Below, piece after piece: positions 1 through 11,013 of a DNA stretch of 64,000 nucleotides (positions within the stretch are counted from its first letter, which is position 1; each line of letters opens with the position of its first letter). Position numbers and translations under genes: made by a program. This DNA is from Rhizobium esperanzae (GTDB lineage Bacteria > Pseudomonadota > Alphaproteobacteria > Rhizobiales > Rhizobiaceae). The stretch covers positions 86,961-150,960 of the forward strand of contig NZ_MXPU01000016.1 in NCBI RefSeq assembly GCF_002204185.1, written 5' to 3'. Under the pieces are notes generated by a model. That model was given only the letters and a program-made list of their open reading frames with translations. It was not told where the DNA came from and ran no database searches.

Positions 1-231
1 TGCATTGAAGACGTGTGGCCCAACGGGATTCCGACACTCACCGCCGTCGGGCGTTTCGAGAGGGTCGCATCGACGACAAGGCGGTTGTTCATCGGCCCGT
101 CGGGACTCTCGAGACGGACTCCGCACATCGCGCGCAATTTTCCCGCATTCGGCGATAAACACCAAAAAAGGTCGGCTGTCTTGGCGTCCGTACCCCATTT
201 GGATGATGCTCTTTTCTCTGACTTGCATTAG
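1..231 (+). pseudogene. possible transposase C-terminal remnant
   Basis: The reading frame is already open at the left edge and runs to a TAG at 229. The part around VWPNGIPTLTAVGRFER and RRLFIGPSGL resembles the stretch just before the catalytic C-terminus of ISAs1-type transposases, where a phrase like 'avgrves...tryyisSL' occurs. What follows does not continue in that family pattern, and residues resembling the family end seem to continue in another frame near 160-250. I therefore read it as a decayed insertion-sequence fragment. The call is weak: it rests on a short pattern and the 5' part is outside the window. It could equally be non-coding. Confidence 0.25.
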
Positions 232-309
232 AAGTTGTTTCAACGCAACCTGATGACTTGCTGAAAAACGGGCGGTCAGCGTTGTGCATTGTCGAATTTG
301 CGATGCGCT

Positions 310-495
310 TTTCGGGTAGAGGGCAGGACCCGGAAGCTGTTTGAGCAATCCCGGGAAATCCTGAGGTATTGCACAAACGAAGATCAGGGCGGTTCCATGA
401 ACCGTCCTGGGTTGAGGGACCCCCCGTCCGGTTTTCCTGGCCGGACGGAAACAAGGCTTTGCGGGACATTGTTGCAGTCCCGCAAAGCTTTTTTT
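310..495 (+). ncRNA. candidate small RNA ending in tandem hairpins
   Basis: This stretch ends in two adjacent perfect hairpins. The first has arms CCGTCCGG and CCGGACGG at 424-431 and 441-448. The second has 12-bp arms GCTTTGCGGGAC and GTCCCGCAAAGC at 456-467 and 477-488 and is followed by a run of T. No credible gene on the plus strand ends here, so the terminator probably closes an untranslated transcript that starts upstream, between about 240 and 400. An inverted repeat GGGCGGTTCC/GGAACCGTCC-like pairing near 386-407 would be part of the same RNA. The 5' end is not defined and I do not recognise the RNA family. Confidence 0.4.
456..495 (+). terminator. intrinsic terminator
   Basis: A 12-bp perfect stem (456-467 with 477-488), a 9-nt loop and a T tract at 489-495 form a textbook rho-independent terminator on the plus strand. 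It lies about 300 bp upstream of ppdK, so it does not end ppdK. It most likely ends the candidate small RNA just upstream. Confidence 0.75.
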
Positions 496-654
496 ATGCC
501 TTGTTCACATCAGGTGCGGTTCAGGCCTTCGACCGCTTGATTGCGAAAATTATTGTGCGCCGCAGCATTTTCGCCGCATTTGTGGATTTTCATTTCAACA
601 CCAAGGCATTAAGCTAATTCCTAAGTTTGTTGACGGACGTCGCTTTCTACTCGG

Positions 655-733
655 CGTCATCCTCGGCCTTGTGCCGAGGATCTGCTGCCCTATCAAGCGG
701 ATGCAGATGCTCGGCACAAGGCCGAGCATGACG
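655..733. repeat. palindromic intergenic repeat
   Basis: The arm CGTCATCCTCGGCCTTGTG at 655 is mirrored by CACAAGGCCGAGCATGACG ending at 733. Each arm is itself a small palindrome (CCTCGGC...GCCGAGG). The design, two facing mini-hairpins that start and end in CGTCAT/ATGACG, is the same as in the larger repeat family at 27961-31136. It lies in the ppdK leader region. Confidence 0.7.
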
Positions 734-802
734 AAAGAAAAGTTGGCGGCGTTGTCGACAGCTGAGGGATCACGCTGATCCTTCCGTGGTGTTGGGGGGA
801 AG

Positions 803-3469
<2,667 letters not shown>

Positions 3470-3479
3470 GCCGGGTCCG

Positions 3480-3755
3480 TCAGTGACGATAGCGCCAGCG
3501 ATCGCGGTAGACATAGGGCCCGTTCAGATCCCAGGCCATGCGGTCCATCATCTCCGCGCTCGCAGCCCGCGATTCGGCCCTGCGGTCGAGATCGATGCGT
3601 TGCAGGCAGGTGGCAAAACCATCCGAGCCGCGGCGGAAGCCATAACTCAGGCACTGCCGCTCATCCGCCGCCCGCCGCTCCTCCGGCGTCATCGTCTGAC
3701 AGGCGGAAAGGCTGGCGGCGAGGCCGAGGAGGGTGAAGATAAGAGTGATGCGCAT
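3480..3755 (-). CDS. small lipoprotein, unknown function
   Basis: A 91-aa product that starts MRITLIFTLLGLAASLSACQ, a classic signal peptide with the lipobox LSAC, so Cys19 should be lipidated. The mature part has further cysteines, the stretch RQCLSYGFRRGSDGFATC and a basic, tyrosine-rich tail. This pattern is common in small rhizobial lipoproteins that carry a 'CxxYGF..G...F..C' motif. I set the start at the signal peptide rather than at the longer upstream frame, because the upstream part runs into palindromic repeats. It is convergent with ppdK, whose stop is 10 bp away. Function unknown. Confidence 0.75.
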   Translation of the reverse strand: MRITLIFTLLGLAASLSACQTMTPEERRAADERQCLSYGFRRGSDGFATCLQRIDLDRRAESRAASAEMMDRMAWDLNGPYVYRDRWRYRH

Positions 3756-3837
3756 CGGGGTATTCCTTGCTTTTCCCGGAGGAAATGCCATTCGTGTGCG
3801 GGCGTCAAGTTGCGACTGCCGCCCCGGGAGAAGCGCC

Positions 3838-4060
3838 CGTTTTTCGCGAGGCGCCGGCCACCTGCCGATCTCCCTCCTTGTGGGGGAGATGCCCGGCAGG
3901 GCAGAGGGGGGTTCAAAGCCCTCAGTGCGTCGCGGTCGGACGGCTTTCATACTATCAATTGTGGTGATCGTGCCCCTTTGTTTTGGTTCGCGTAGCGGCA
4001 GGGGCACCCCCCTCTGTCCTGCCGGACATCTCCCCCCACAAGGGGGGAGATCGGCTGAGG
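3838..4060. repeat. inverted pair of RIME-like repeats
   Basis: This is the main content of the gap 3756-4156. Near 3868-3918 lies GATCTCCCTCCTTGTGGGGG followed by GCAGGGCAGAGGGGGGTTC. Near 4003-4055 the reverse complement appears: GCACCCCCCTCTGTCCTGCC followed by a mirrored CCCCCCACAAGGGGGGAGATC. Each half is also self-complementary. This is a typical rhizobial intergenic mosaic element. I see no gene in it. Confidence 0.75.
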
Positions 4061-4156
4061 GCACTCTCCTCATTCTCCCTCATTCCTGTGACATCCCTCG
4101 GGCAAAGCCCTGAGGACAGGAAGGAGGGAGCGTGAGTATGCGCTCTCATCAGGCTT

Positions 4157-4348
4157 TCACGCCGCCCCCGCCGGATCGCCGATCGGCAGCAGCGCCGGAT
4201 CGAGCGGCGGGTCTTGCGGGTTTTTCGCATCGCCGGGGTCCTGCGCCGGTGTCAGCGGCGGTTTTTCCTGGGTTCGGTCGGGAATGCCGGGTGTTGGCGT
4301 CGGGCCACGTGGGGTATCGGCATTCGGTATCGGGTCTCTGCTGGGCAT
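4157..4348 (-). CDS. small proline-rich hypothetical protein
   Basis: A 63-aa product, about one quarter proline, with Asp and Pro repeats (DPIPNADTPRGPTPTPGIPD). It has no cysteines, no transmembrane segment and no signal peptide, so it is probably disordered and cytoplasmic. The start is well supported: AAAGGAGG lies 6 bp before the ATG on the minus strand. A longer frame extends upstream but lacks a comparable ribosome-binding site. Function unknown. Confidence 0.55.
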   Translation of the reverse strand: MPSRDPIPNADTPRGPTPTPGIPDRTQEKPPLTPAQDPGDAKNPQDPPLDPALLPIGDPAGAA

Positions 4349-4451
4349 GATCGCCTCCTTTTGAAAAAAGGAACGGCAGCCCAGGCAGATGGTTCCACTT
4401 TCGCCGCCGGCGATTCCTCTGTATGAGGGGCTTGCAAATATTGGAACGAGC

Positions 4452-4697
4452 ATGGCCATCCGCGATCGATTTTCGAAGAAACTGAACTGCCCGCAATGCG
4501 GCAATGCTGGTTTTGCCGAGGCTTCGGAGATCGATGATCCCAAGCGCAAGCACCCGGATTTCAAGGTCGATCAGCTGCCGCGCGGCTTTGGCGTGCAGCG
4601 CCCTGCCAATCACCAGGAAAGCTTCATGATCAAGTGCGAGTGCGGCCGCAAGTTCCCCTTCCGCAGCCTGGCGGAAGCCGCGGCCGAGCGGCGCTGA
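4452..4697 (+). CDS. zinc-ribbon-like small protein
   Basis: An 81-aa product. An N-terminal CPQCGNAG (CxxC) and a C-terminal CECG (CxC) knuckle should bind one zinc ion. Between them is a charged stretch (DDPKRKHPDFKVDQLPRGF). I chose the start MAIRDRFSKK because GGAACGAG lies directly upstream and conserved-looking sequence begins there. It is divergent from the proline-rich gene, with a shared 103-bp control region. Nothing nearby suggests a pathway. Probably a conserved cytoplasmic protein of unknown role. Confidence 0.65.
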   Translation: MAIRDRFSKKLNCPQCGNAGFAEASEIDDPKRKHPDFKVDQLPRGFGVQRPANHQESFMIKCECGRKFPFRSLAEAAAERR

Positions 4698-4729
4698 AAC
4701 AAAGCAATTTCCAGCGCCAAAAGCAGGGT

Positions 4730-5116
4730 TCAGATCCGCTCCAGCACCTCGATGAAGGCGTCGGCGAAACGCACGAGATGGGCGGTCTCCTCGTCGGGCG
4801 CCTGCATGCGGATCTCGGTGCCGTTCTGATCGAGCAGCGCCAGCACGACGCGCATGTTCTCGCCATCGGGAATGCGCAGGACGGCGATGCGGCGGCAATC
4901 CTCGATCAGGCCGGCGGCCGGCAGGTCGAACAGCAATTCGCCGCCGGAACGGCCGGCTGCCTGGCGCACCGCCTCGCAGAAGCCGGCATCGCCGCCGGCA
5001 TAACCTTCGAGTGAAAGTTCGAGCTCGACGAGCTCCATCGGCAGCGCCGGTTCGGTGTGATCGATCCCGCCAAGCGCAGACGCCTGCGGCCTTGCTGCTA
5101 TCTCGGGTGAAATCAT
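4730..5116 (-). CDS. hypothetical protein, 128 aa
   Basis: An acidic 128-aa protein without a signal peptide or membrane segment. The centre (LELSLEGYAGGDAGFCEAVR) and the C-terminus (MRVVLALLDQNGTEIRMQAP) alternate in a way that suggests a small alpha/beta domain. The start has AGGAG 8 bp upstream on the minus strand. It is convergent with the zinc-ribbon gene, 32 bp between stops. I do not recognise the family. Confidence 0.6.
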   Translation of the reverse strand: MISPEIAARPQASALGGIDHTEPALPMELVELELSLEGYAGGDAGFCEAVRQAAGRSGGELLFDLPAAGLIEDCRRIAVLRIPDGENMRVVLALLDQNGTEIRMQAPDEETAHLVRFADAFIEVLERI

Positions 5117-5347
5117 CCCGTCTCTCCTGTCCGTGACCCTGGAGATGAAACCGCGGCAGAATGGCCTTTTTTTTACATATCAGCAAGGTCTTATCAAAGT
5201 GGGCGGCCGATTGCCCGGCGGTCTCGGCTGAATTCCATCTGATATTCCGAGACAACAGTTTCAATTCAGCCGAATCTTGCACTAAACAGGGACATGGCGA
5301 TTTGCGCGTGTTGAGGGCGCGGCGCTGACGAGCAACCGGTAAGTTTG

Positions 5348-6253
5348 ATGGCCATCCGCTACGACCGCCCTGTTTCCAGCGCCGCCCGCTTTTCGCGGCT
5401 GCTCGGGGCATTTTCGCTGGTTCTGGCGCTGGCCGTGCTGATCGCCCATCGCTTCGGCGGGCTCGCCACGCCCTATCTGGTGCTGCTGCTGTTCACCGCC
5501 GCCGGCTTCGCGCTGCTGGCCGCCCTGCTTGCCGCAATCGGCCTGCGTAGCCTCTGGATGACCGGGGCCGAAGGCGGGCTTGCCGCACTGGCGGCGCTGA
5601 TCTACGCCGCCTTTCCGCTCGGCATCGGCGCCTTTGCTGCCGAGCGTTACATGACGCTGCCTGACATCTATGACGTCTCCACCGATCCGGTCTCGGAACC
5701 GGACTGGCTGTCGCCGCCGAAGGCCGATCAGATCTGGCTGAAGCGCAATCTCGTGACGCCCGAAGATCGCGAAAAGCAGATTTCAGCCTATCCCGAACTG
5801 ACCGGCCGGCGTTACGAAGGCGCGCTCGACCGCGTGCTGGAAGCGGTGCGCAAGGTCGCCAAGCAGAGCGGCTTTGTGATCGTCAAGAGCACCGGCACGA
5901 GCGAGCCGGACCGCGATATCGAGGACAGGCCGGCAAAGCCCGCCCCCGGCGACGATGCCGTGACCGACGCGCCCGGTATCATTCCCGTGCCGACGCCGCG
6001 CCCCTATGACGACGACGTCGCCAAGCTGATCCGTGGCGCCAACGGCGTGACGCTGCAGGCGACCACCCGCACCCTGATCCTCGGCCTGCGCTTCGATATG
6101 ATCATTCGGCTCCGCGAAGAGGCCGAAACCACCTTCGTCGACATCCGCGTCGCCTCCCGCTACGGCCAGCACGACCTCGGCTTCAGCGCCGAAATCGCCG
6201 GCGATTATCTGAAGGCGCTCGACGCCGAACTCCTGGGGATTTCAGGTGGGTGA
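5348..6253 (+). CDS. DUF1499-type membrane protein
   Basis: A 301-aa protein with three hydrophobic segments in the first 100 residues (FSLVLALAVLIAH, YLVLLLFTAAGFALLAALL, GGLAALAALIYAAFPLGIG). A soluble domain follows, with the DUF1499 pattern: PDIYDVSTDP, then RRYEGALDRVLEAV, then LILGLRFDMIIRLR and VDIRVASRYGQHDLG. An Asp/Pro-rich linker near residues 200-225 interrupts it. Known members are envelope proteins of unknown biochemical role. A TTG one codon upstream of the ATG at 5348 is an alternative start. Confidence 0.75.
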   Translation: MAIRYDRPVSSAARFSRLLGAFSLVLALAVLIAHRFGGLATPYLVLLLFTAAGFALLAALLAAIGLRSLWMTGAEGGLAALAALIYAAFPLGIGAFAAERYMTLPDIYDVSTDPVSEPDWLSPPKADQIWLKRNLVTPEDREKQISAYPELTGRRYEGALDRVLEAVRKVAKQSGFVIVKSTGTSEPDRDIEDRPAKPAPGDDAVTDAPGIIPVPTPRPYDDDVAKLIRGANGVTLQATTRTLILGLRFDMIIRLREEAETTFVDIRVASRYGQHDLGFSAEIAGDYLKALDAELLGISGG

Positions 6254-6258
6254 GCAAC

Positions 6259-6472
6259 GGTGGCGCAAGGCGCCAGCAATCGATCCAGTGAATCGATTGC
6301 AGCGGCGAACACCCTGAGCCCAAGCTAGGGGCCGGGAGACGGTGCGGCGACTCGACCCTTGTTCCGGTGGCGCAAGGCGCCAGCAATCGATCCAGTGAAT
6401 CGATTGCAGTTGCGAACGCCCTGAGCCCAAGCGAAGGGCCGGGAGGGGGCGGCAGACTCGACCCGCTTCCGG
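6259..6472. repeat. two tandem copies of a 107-bp repeat
   Basis: GGTGGCGCAAGGCGCCAGCA begins at 6259 and again at 6366, and the following 100 bases match with few changes. Each copy contains the hairpin GCAATCGAT-CCAGTGA-ATCGATTGC and a GAGCCCAAGC motif. The rest of the gap 6254-6662 (about 6540-6600) contains a fragment of a second, RIME-like repeat (CGGACCCCCTCGGGGAGAAG). A short open frame across the repeats looks non-coding. Confidence 0.75.
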
Positions 6473-6662
6473 TGCCGCAAACTCGAGGTCTATTTCGTAT
6501 TACCAAAGTCCACCACCCTCATCCGCCTGCCGGGCCACCGACCGGGGTTGAGCCACGGGTCTCAACCCGTCCTTCGGACCCCCTCGGGGAGAAGAGGACA
6601 CGCCGCGAACTCTCTATTCCCCGCACGGTCTCGCATGGCTCCATCGCCGAAAACGGTGCGGA

Positions 6663-7343
6663 TCAGCGTGCAAGATCGCCCACGGCGGCGATGATCTCCG
6701 CTGCGGTCGGGAAGATGCAAAGGCTGCTGGGTCCGTCCAGCGCCTCCATTTGTGCCCAGGCGATGGTGCCATTCTGATCGACCAGAAAGTGCCCGACGAG
6801 CTGGGTGGCGTGCTTGGCGAAGATCGCCTGATCGGCTTCATCAAGCTCGAAGCGGTCCTTGGCGTTGAGGATTGTGTTGGCTTCCATCGGCTGGAGCGGT
6901 TCCGGGAACTCGCCCGTGGGATTGATGCGCGCCGCCTGAAACTGCGCCATTGTCGCGGTGTAGGGCCATTCCGGCGGCTCGCTGCTGCCATCGGGCTGGA
7001 ACTCGGCATGGGGCACGCCAAAGGCGCGATGCGTGTGGCAGTCCGGATCGCATAGCAGCGTCACCGGCGTCGGACGGTGGCGGAAATACAGGCGAGCGCG
7101 TTCCACCGGCGTGTTGATAACGGCCACGGTCTTCACCCCGGCGGCGTTGAGGGTGGGCTCGATGCCGGCAAGCTGTTCGAGCTGGCGTCGGCAGAAGGGG
7201 CAGTGCAGCCCGCGAAAGAAGCCGATCAGGAACGGCCGGCCGCTCAAGTCGGCCAAGGAGACCGTTCCGTCGAAATTGGCTGTGGCGAGCTCGAACGCGG
7301 GCGCGGTGTTTCCAGGCTGCAGCGGGCGCTTCTGGTCTGCCAT
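6663..7343 (-). CDS. AhpC/TSA-family peroxiredoxin-like protein
   Basis: A 226-aa thioredoxin-fold protein. GNTAPAFEL and LADLSGRPFLIGFFRG are the typical peroxiredoxin entry, and LHCPFCRRQL places a redox CxxC at residues 48-51, at the start of helix 1. The C-terminal part (HFLVDQNGTIAWAQME) is the usual beta-hairpin of the fold. Expected activity is thiol-dependent peroxide reduction or disulfide exchange in the cytoplasm. The start MADQKRP has AAAGGAA 8 bp upstream; the longer frame adds 22 residues that look non-coding. It appears monocistronic. Confidence 0.85.
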   Translation of the reverse strand: MADQKRPLQPGNTAPAFELATANFDGTVSLADLSGRPFLIGFFRGLHCPFCRRQLEQLAGIEPTLNAAGVKTVAVINTPVERARLYFRHRPTPVTLLCDPDCHTHRAFGVPHAEFQPDGSSEPPEWPYTATMAQFQAARINPTGEFPEPLQPMEANTILNAKDRFELDEADQAIFAKHATQLVGHFLVDQNGTIAWAQMEALDGPSSLCIFPTAAEIIAAVGDLAR

Positions 7344-7457
7344 GGAATAATTCCTTTCGCGGCTCGTCTCAGGTGAAACGACCGAAATTGAATATAGCAC
7401 TCGTCGCAAGAAGACCCAGCGCCCGATGTTGAGATCGCCTGAAGTGGCCAGTCATGC

Positions 7458-8456
7458 TTACCGCCTTGGCAGACGCCACAGACGCATCAGTTCGACCGGA
7501 GCCGAGATGTCCGCTGTCAGCACGAATGGGTCTGTCGATCCTGAGCGAGCCGGCCTTCGATTCTTGACGGGAAGACCGTGCCCCATGCCGTGGATTGAAT
7601 AGAGCGATACGCGGCGTGCACCTCCGGCGTTCCAGGAGGACAACTCGCCCCAAGGCTTCCTCTCGACACGGACGCTGCTTCGATCAACAGCGTTCGCTTC
7701 AAGCCATTGATCGACGCAAGCCCTCGCATTTGCCGGGTTGACCGTGCGATCCGCAGTCCCCTGCCAGATGCTGATCGGCGGCCAGGACCGTCGGCCAGGG
7801 GAGATTTCGGCAATTCTTGCGCCCCAGCCATCCGAAGGCGCTGTCGCGCCGGACTTCATCGTCCGCAGCGCTGACATTGCATCGCGCACGGCGCCAACCG
7901 GCATTCCGGCGACGATGGCGGCACCGGCAAACATATCGGGATAGTTGGCGACCAATGAACCTGTCATCGCTCCGCCGGCAGAAAGGCCGACAATGTAAAC
8001 GCGCGTGCGATCGGCTCGATGTCGTTTCAGGGCATGGTCAATCATCTGCTTGACGGAAAGCACCTCGCCGCGATCGCGAGCGACCTCGCTCGGACGGAAC
8101 CAGTTGAAGCATTTGTGAGCATTGTTGCTGTGGATCTGCTGCGGATAAAGCACCACGAACCCTCTCTCCCTGGCCAGTCTCGAGAAGCCGCTGGCGGCGT
8201 CCAGGCTTTCCGGCGTCTGGCGGCATCCATGCAGCACCACCACAAGAGCCGGCTTGCTTGGCAGATCTGCGGGCACGAAGGTCTTCATCACGAGCCTTCC
8301 GGGATTGCTGCCAAATGCGGCGGTCGTCTGGAGCCTCGGTCGCTCCTGCCTCGATGGCTTGCGGCGAAGCGGGCTCCATGCCTTCTCCAACAAGCGCGCG
8401 GCTCTCCGTCGCGTCTTCAGTAGTCCCGACAGCGATTTGGTGAAGCCGAGCTTCAA
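7458..8456 (-). CDS. PHB depolymerase-family esterase
   Basis: A 332-aa alpha/beta hydrolase of the poly(3-hydroxybutyrate) depolymerase-like family. LVVVLHGCRQTPES forms the oxyanion-hole region, and YIVGLSAGGAM holds the nucleophile Ser at about residue 159. A catalytic His is likely in the C-terminal HGMGHGLPV. The N-terminal 40 residues are basic and carry no clear signal peptide, so the substrate may be intracellular short polymer or another ester. Its ATG overlaps the stop of the upstream Nudix gene by 4 bp, so the two are co-transcribed. Confidence 0.85.
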   Translation of the reverse strand: MKLGFTKSLSGLLKTRRRAARLLEKAWSPLRRKPSRQERPRLQTTAAFGSNPGRLVMKTFVPADLPSKPALVVVLHGCRQTPESLDAASGFSRLARERGFVVLYPQQIHSNNAHKCFNWFRPSEVARDRGEVLSVKQMIDHALKRHRADRTRVYIVGLSAGGAMTGSLVANYPDMFAGAAIVAGMPVGAVRDAMSALRTMKSGATAPSDGWGARIAEISPGRRSWPPISIWQGTADRTVNPANARACVDQWLEANAVDRSSVRVERKPWGELSSWNAGGARRVSLYSIHGMGHGLPVKNRRPARSGSTDPFVLTADISAPVELMRLWRLPRR

Positions 8457-8905
8457 AGGACCACGCCTTCAAGCCTGGAAAGCAGAGCCTTCAAGCCGGG
8501 CTGTGCCGCATCTCGGATCGCGACTTTCAAAGGAAACCATTTCTGTTTGCGCGTGCCCTTCTCGGGGAAATCAAGTTGCGCCTCGACGACGTGCAGCAGA
8601 TGAACGGTGACATGGTAGTGATGCGGCGAGCTGTCTTTGCGGTAGCTGAACGAACCGAAGGCTGTCGCCTCCACATCGCCAACGACGCCCGCTTCCTCGA
8701 AAGATTCCCGCCTTGCCGCTGCAGGTGTCGTCTCGCCGGGGTCGAGATTGCCTTTCGGAACGCCCCATCGTCCATTCCGACGACTTCCCACGAGAAGGAT
8801 GCGAAGCTGCCCGCTTCCGTTTCTTCGATAACAGATCGCACCCGCCTGCTGAACATCGCGGACGGTTGCGATTGTCGAGTTGGATTGATCGTGAGCGTGG
8901 AGCAT
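8453..8905 (-). CDS. Nudix hydrolase
   Basis: A 150-aa protein with a complete Nudix box, from GNLDPGETTPAAARRESFEE to AGVV, which fits GX5EX7REUXEEXGU. It should hydrolyse a nucleoside diphosphate linked to another group. The tail (KQKWFPLKVAI) is typical of small MutT/diadenosine-polyphosphate-type members. It is the first gene of a two-gene operon with the PHB-esterase-like gene, overlapping it by ATGA. The substrate cannot be read from sequence. Confidence 0.9.
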   Translation of the reverse strand: MLHAHDQSNSTIATVRDVQQAGAICYRRNGSGQLRILLVGSRRNGRWGVPKGNLDPGETTPAAARRESFEEAGVVGDVEATAFGSFSYRKDSSPHHYHVTVHLLHVVEAQLDFPEKGTRKQKWFPLKVAIRDAAQPGLKALLSRLEGVVL

Positions 8906-8949
8906 GGCTGTTTTCGATTTTTCCTATCTTGCTTCAGAGCTGTAGCATC

Positions 8950-9276
8950 GAACCATGACAGTCTGGTCCGTGTTGAGTTGGTTCCTCCGGCAGCCGGAGT
9001 TCACGTTGTCGTCCGAGACCCAAAACAAGCTCGACCCGCACAGGAAGCCCTCAACGCCGTGGTTGGTTCCGATCTTTTGCGAGAACCGGCAAGGTCCGCG
9101 CAGGGGATGTCGATGCGGAATTCGCGCGGCTCATGGACCAGGTCACCTTCGTGCACGCACCCAAGGATCTGCGGTGGGACAATCGGACAGCGCAGTTTTC
9201 CGATCCCGAGGGCATACGCGTTGCCCTCCATACGCCCGTCACCGAAGCCGATAGACGTCGTTTCGCCGGCCGTTGA
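8950..9276 (+). pseudogene. decayed VOC/glyoxalase-type gene
   Basis: Two frames must be joined to read this. The first gives LVRVELVPPAAGVHVVVRDP, matching the middle beta strands of vicinal-oxygen-chelate proteins. The second, open from about 9061 to a TGA at 9274, gives GDVDAEFARLMDQVTFVHAP, then LRWDNRTAQFSDPEGIRVAL. That is the typical C-terminus of the family (D-V-D-A ... A-Q-F-x-D-P-x-G). The frame changes between about 9050 and 9100, and the N-terminal half with its metal ligand is missing. I conclude it is a truncated, frameshifted remnant. Confidence 0.6.
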
Positions 9277-9291
9277 TGCCGGGCAAGCGCC

Positions 9292-11013
9292 TCACTCCAG
9301 CACCAGCCACCCCGAATACCGCACCACCAGCCCCGTCAGCCGCCCGCCGATCTCGACGTGAAAATGAAAGCGCCCATCGCGCTCCTCCTCATAGGTCTCG
9401 CCGCCAGGCGCCAGGAACAGCGGCAGCGGGACCCCGAGAAACCGCCAGCCGCGCACGACAAGCCGTAGCCTCTGCCCCTCCGGCACCAGCGCCAGCAGCA
9501 CCCGGAACGGACCGAAGACCTCGGCGAGCAGGTGCCGGGCGCCGCCCTTGCCCTCGGCCTGCCAGCTGCGGAACGTCTTGCCCCCGAATGTGCGCGTCCA
9601 AATCTCCCTGTCGCCATCGGCGGCGAAGCGCACCGCGACCGGCACATCGTCGCCCGCCGGGGGAAAGCCGATCACGCCGGCGACGAGCCGGGCGATGAAC
9701 CCGCCGCCGCGCTCGATCCGCGCCCGGCCGGAGGCGAGGCGCGTGCCGCCGGCATGGATCGCGGCAAGGGCGGGCGGCAGCTGCTGCCAGGCGCTGCCGA
9801 GAATGCGCCGGTAGAGCGGCTGGGCCTCCTCCTCATAGTCCAACCGGATGCCTGAGGTGATCTTGAACCGCCGGAAGGCCGCTTCGAAATCCGCAAGCGA
9901 CAATTCCCCCGCCGCCGGCCGCGCGCCGCTCTCGGGCCGGATGCCTTCAAGCTGCCGGCGCACCAGTGCCTCGACGCCGATGACGGGAATGAACGGCCCG
10001 TCATCGCCTTCGGCAATCAGATCCCAGCTGGATGTGATCCGCCGCCCATCGCGATCGAGGCCGCCGGCACGCACGAACATGCCGCCGCGATGCGCGCCGA
10101 GGGCGAAGCGGTGGCTGGCTTCCTGCAGCACCCGCGAAAACGGCCTGAGCGACGGCAGCAGCCGGAGGCGCACCAGCCGCGCGGCAAGCCCAAGCAGCCG
10201 CTGCAGCGCCTGCGGCTCGGTGCCGACGCCGGTGAAGGTCGATTGCAGGCCGGGAACGTGCTGCGGCAGCAGCGCAAGATCGGGCGCATCGACCAGCAGG
10301 AAATTCCGGCTGGCGAGCGGCGCCACGCCGGGCGGCGCGATCGTCACCCGCATGTCGTCGATGAGCCCGGACCCTGCGGCCGGCCGCCCCTCGCGCAGCA
10401 CCGCCACCGGCTTGCCGGCATAGCTCGATATCGCCCTGACGACATTGAGGCCGATCTTCACATGCGCCGACGGTGCAATGCCCGCCGCCACGCTGTCGAT
10501 ACGGGAGAACTGCGGCGCCATCGCCGCGAGCGCCGCGAAGGAGAGCGCCGGCAGGCTGCTGAGGCCGGAGAGCGCAAAAACGCCCTTAGCCCTCGCTTCG
10601 GCATCGAGCCCGCCGATGCCGGCGACGAAGCCGGTGCTGTCGGCAAGATCGGCATAATCGATGTCGAGCGCGATGCAGGCGCGCACGACCTTATAGGGGT
10701 CTTCCCCGAAACTCTGGAACGGCCCCGAGGCATCGACGACGAGATCCGGCCGCAGCCGCGTCAGCTGCTCGATGAGATCGCCGTCACGATCGAAGGCGAC
10801 CGCCTGCAGCCACGCGCCGAGATCGTTGCTGCCGAGGCGCCCGGCCCAACCTCTCGGCGAGCGCAGCTCCGCCACGAAATCGTCAGCCTTTTCGAGCGAG
10901 CGCCCGGCAATCAGCAGCCGGAGCCTGGGTTCATCGCCGAGCAGCCGGGCCAGCCGCCCGCCGAAAGTGCCGTAGCCGCCGATGATCAGCAGCGAGAGCC
11001 GGCCGCCGCTCAT
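9292..11013 (-). CDS. Rossmann-fold oxidoreductase with DUF4166 domain
   Basis: A 573-aa two-domain protein. The N-terminal 350 residues form a saccharopine-dehydrogenase-like NAD(P) Rossmann domain starting LLIIGGYGTFGGRLARLLGD, with the continuing GRSLEKADDFV and VVDASGPFQSFG patterns. The C-terminal 200 residues (PPALAAIHAGG, VAVRFAADGDREIWTRTFGG, MRYSGW-like end) fit DUF4166, which commonly sits behind such a domain. The enzymatic reaction is unknown. It overlaps the upstream DCC gene by 4 bp (ATGA), so both are translated together, and the DCC partner suggests a redox context. Confidence 0.8.
   Translation of the reverse strand: MSGGRLSLLIIGGYGTFGGRLARLLGDEPRLRLLIAGRSLEKADDFVAELRSPRGWAGRLGSNDLGAWLQAVAFDRDGDLIEQLTRLRPDLVVDASGPFQSFGEDPYKVVRACIALDIDYADLADSTGFVAGIGGLDAEARAKGVFALSGLSSLPALSFAALAAMAPQFSRIDSVAAGIAPSAHVKIGLNVVRAISSYAGKPVAVLREGRPAAGSGLIDDMRVTIAPPGVAPLASRNFLLVDAPDLALLPQHVPGLQSTFTGVGTEPQALQRLLGLAARLVRLRLLPSLRPFSRVLQEASHRFALGAHRGGMFVRAGGLDRDGRRITSSWDLIAEGDDGPFIPVIGVEALVRRQLEGIRPESGARPAAGELSLADFEAAFRRFKITSGIRLDYEEEAQPLYRRILGSAWQQLPPALAAIHAGGTRLASGRARIERGGGFIARLVAGVIGFPPAGDDVPVAVRFAADGDREIWTRTFGGKTFRSWQAEGKGGARHLLAEVFGPFRVLLALVPEGQRLRLVVRGWRFLGVPLPLFLAPGGETYEEERDGRFHFHVEIGGRLTGLVVRYSGWLVLE

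Noticed and set aside
4149..5411. 420-aa minus-strand frame
   Set aside because: Covers three better-supported genes in other frames and a promoter region; low-complexity Arg/Ala composition.
6367..6777. 136-aa plus-strand frame
   Set aside because: Runs through two repeat families and antisense to the peroxiredoxin gene; no coding signal.
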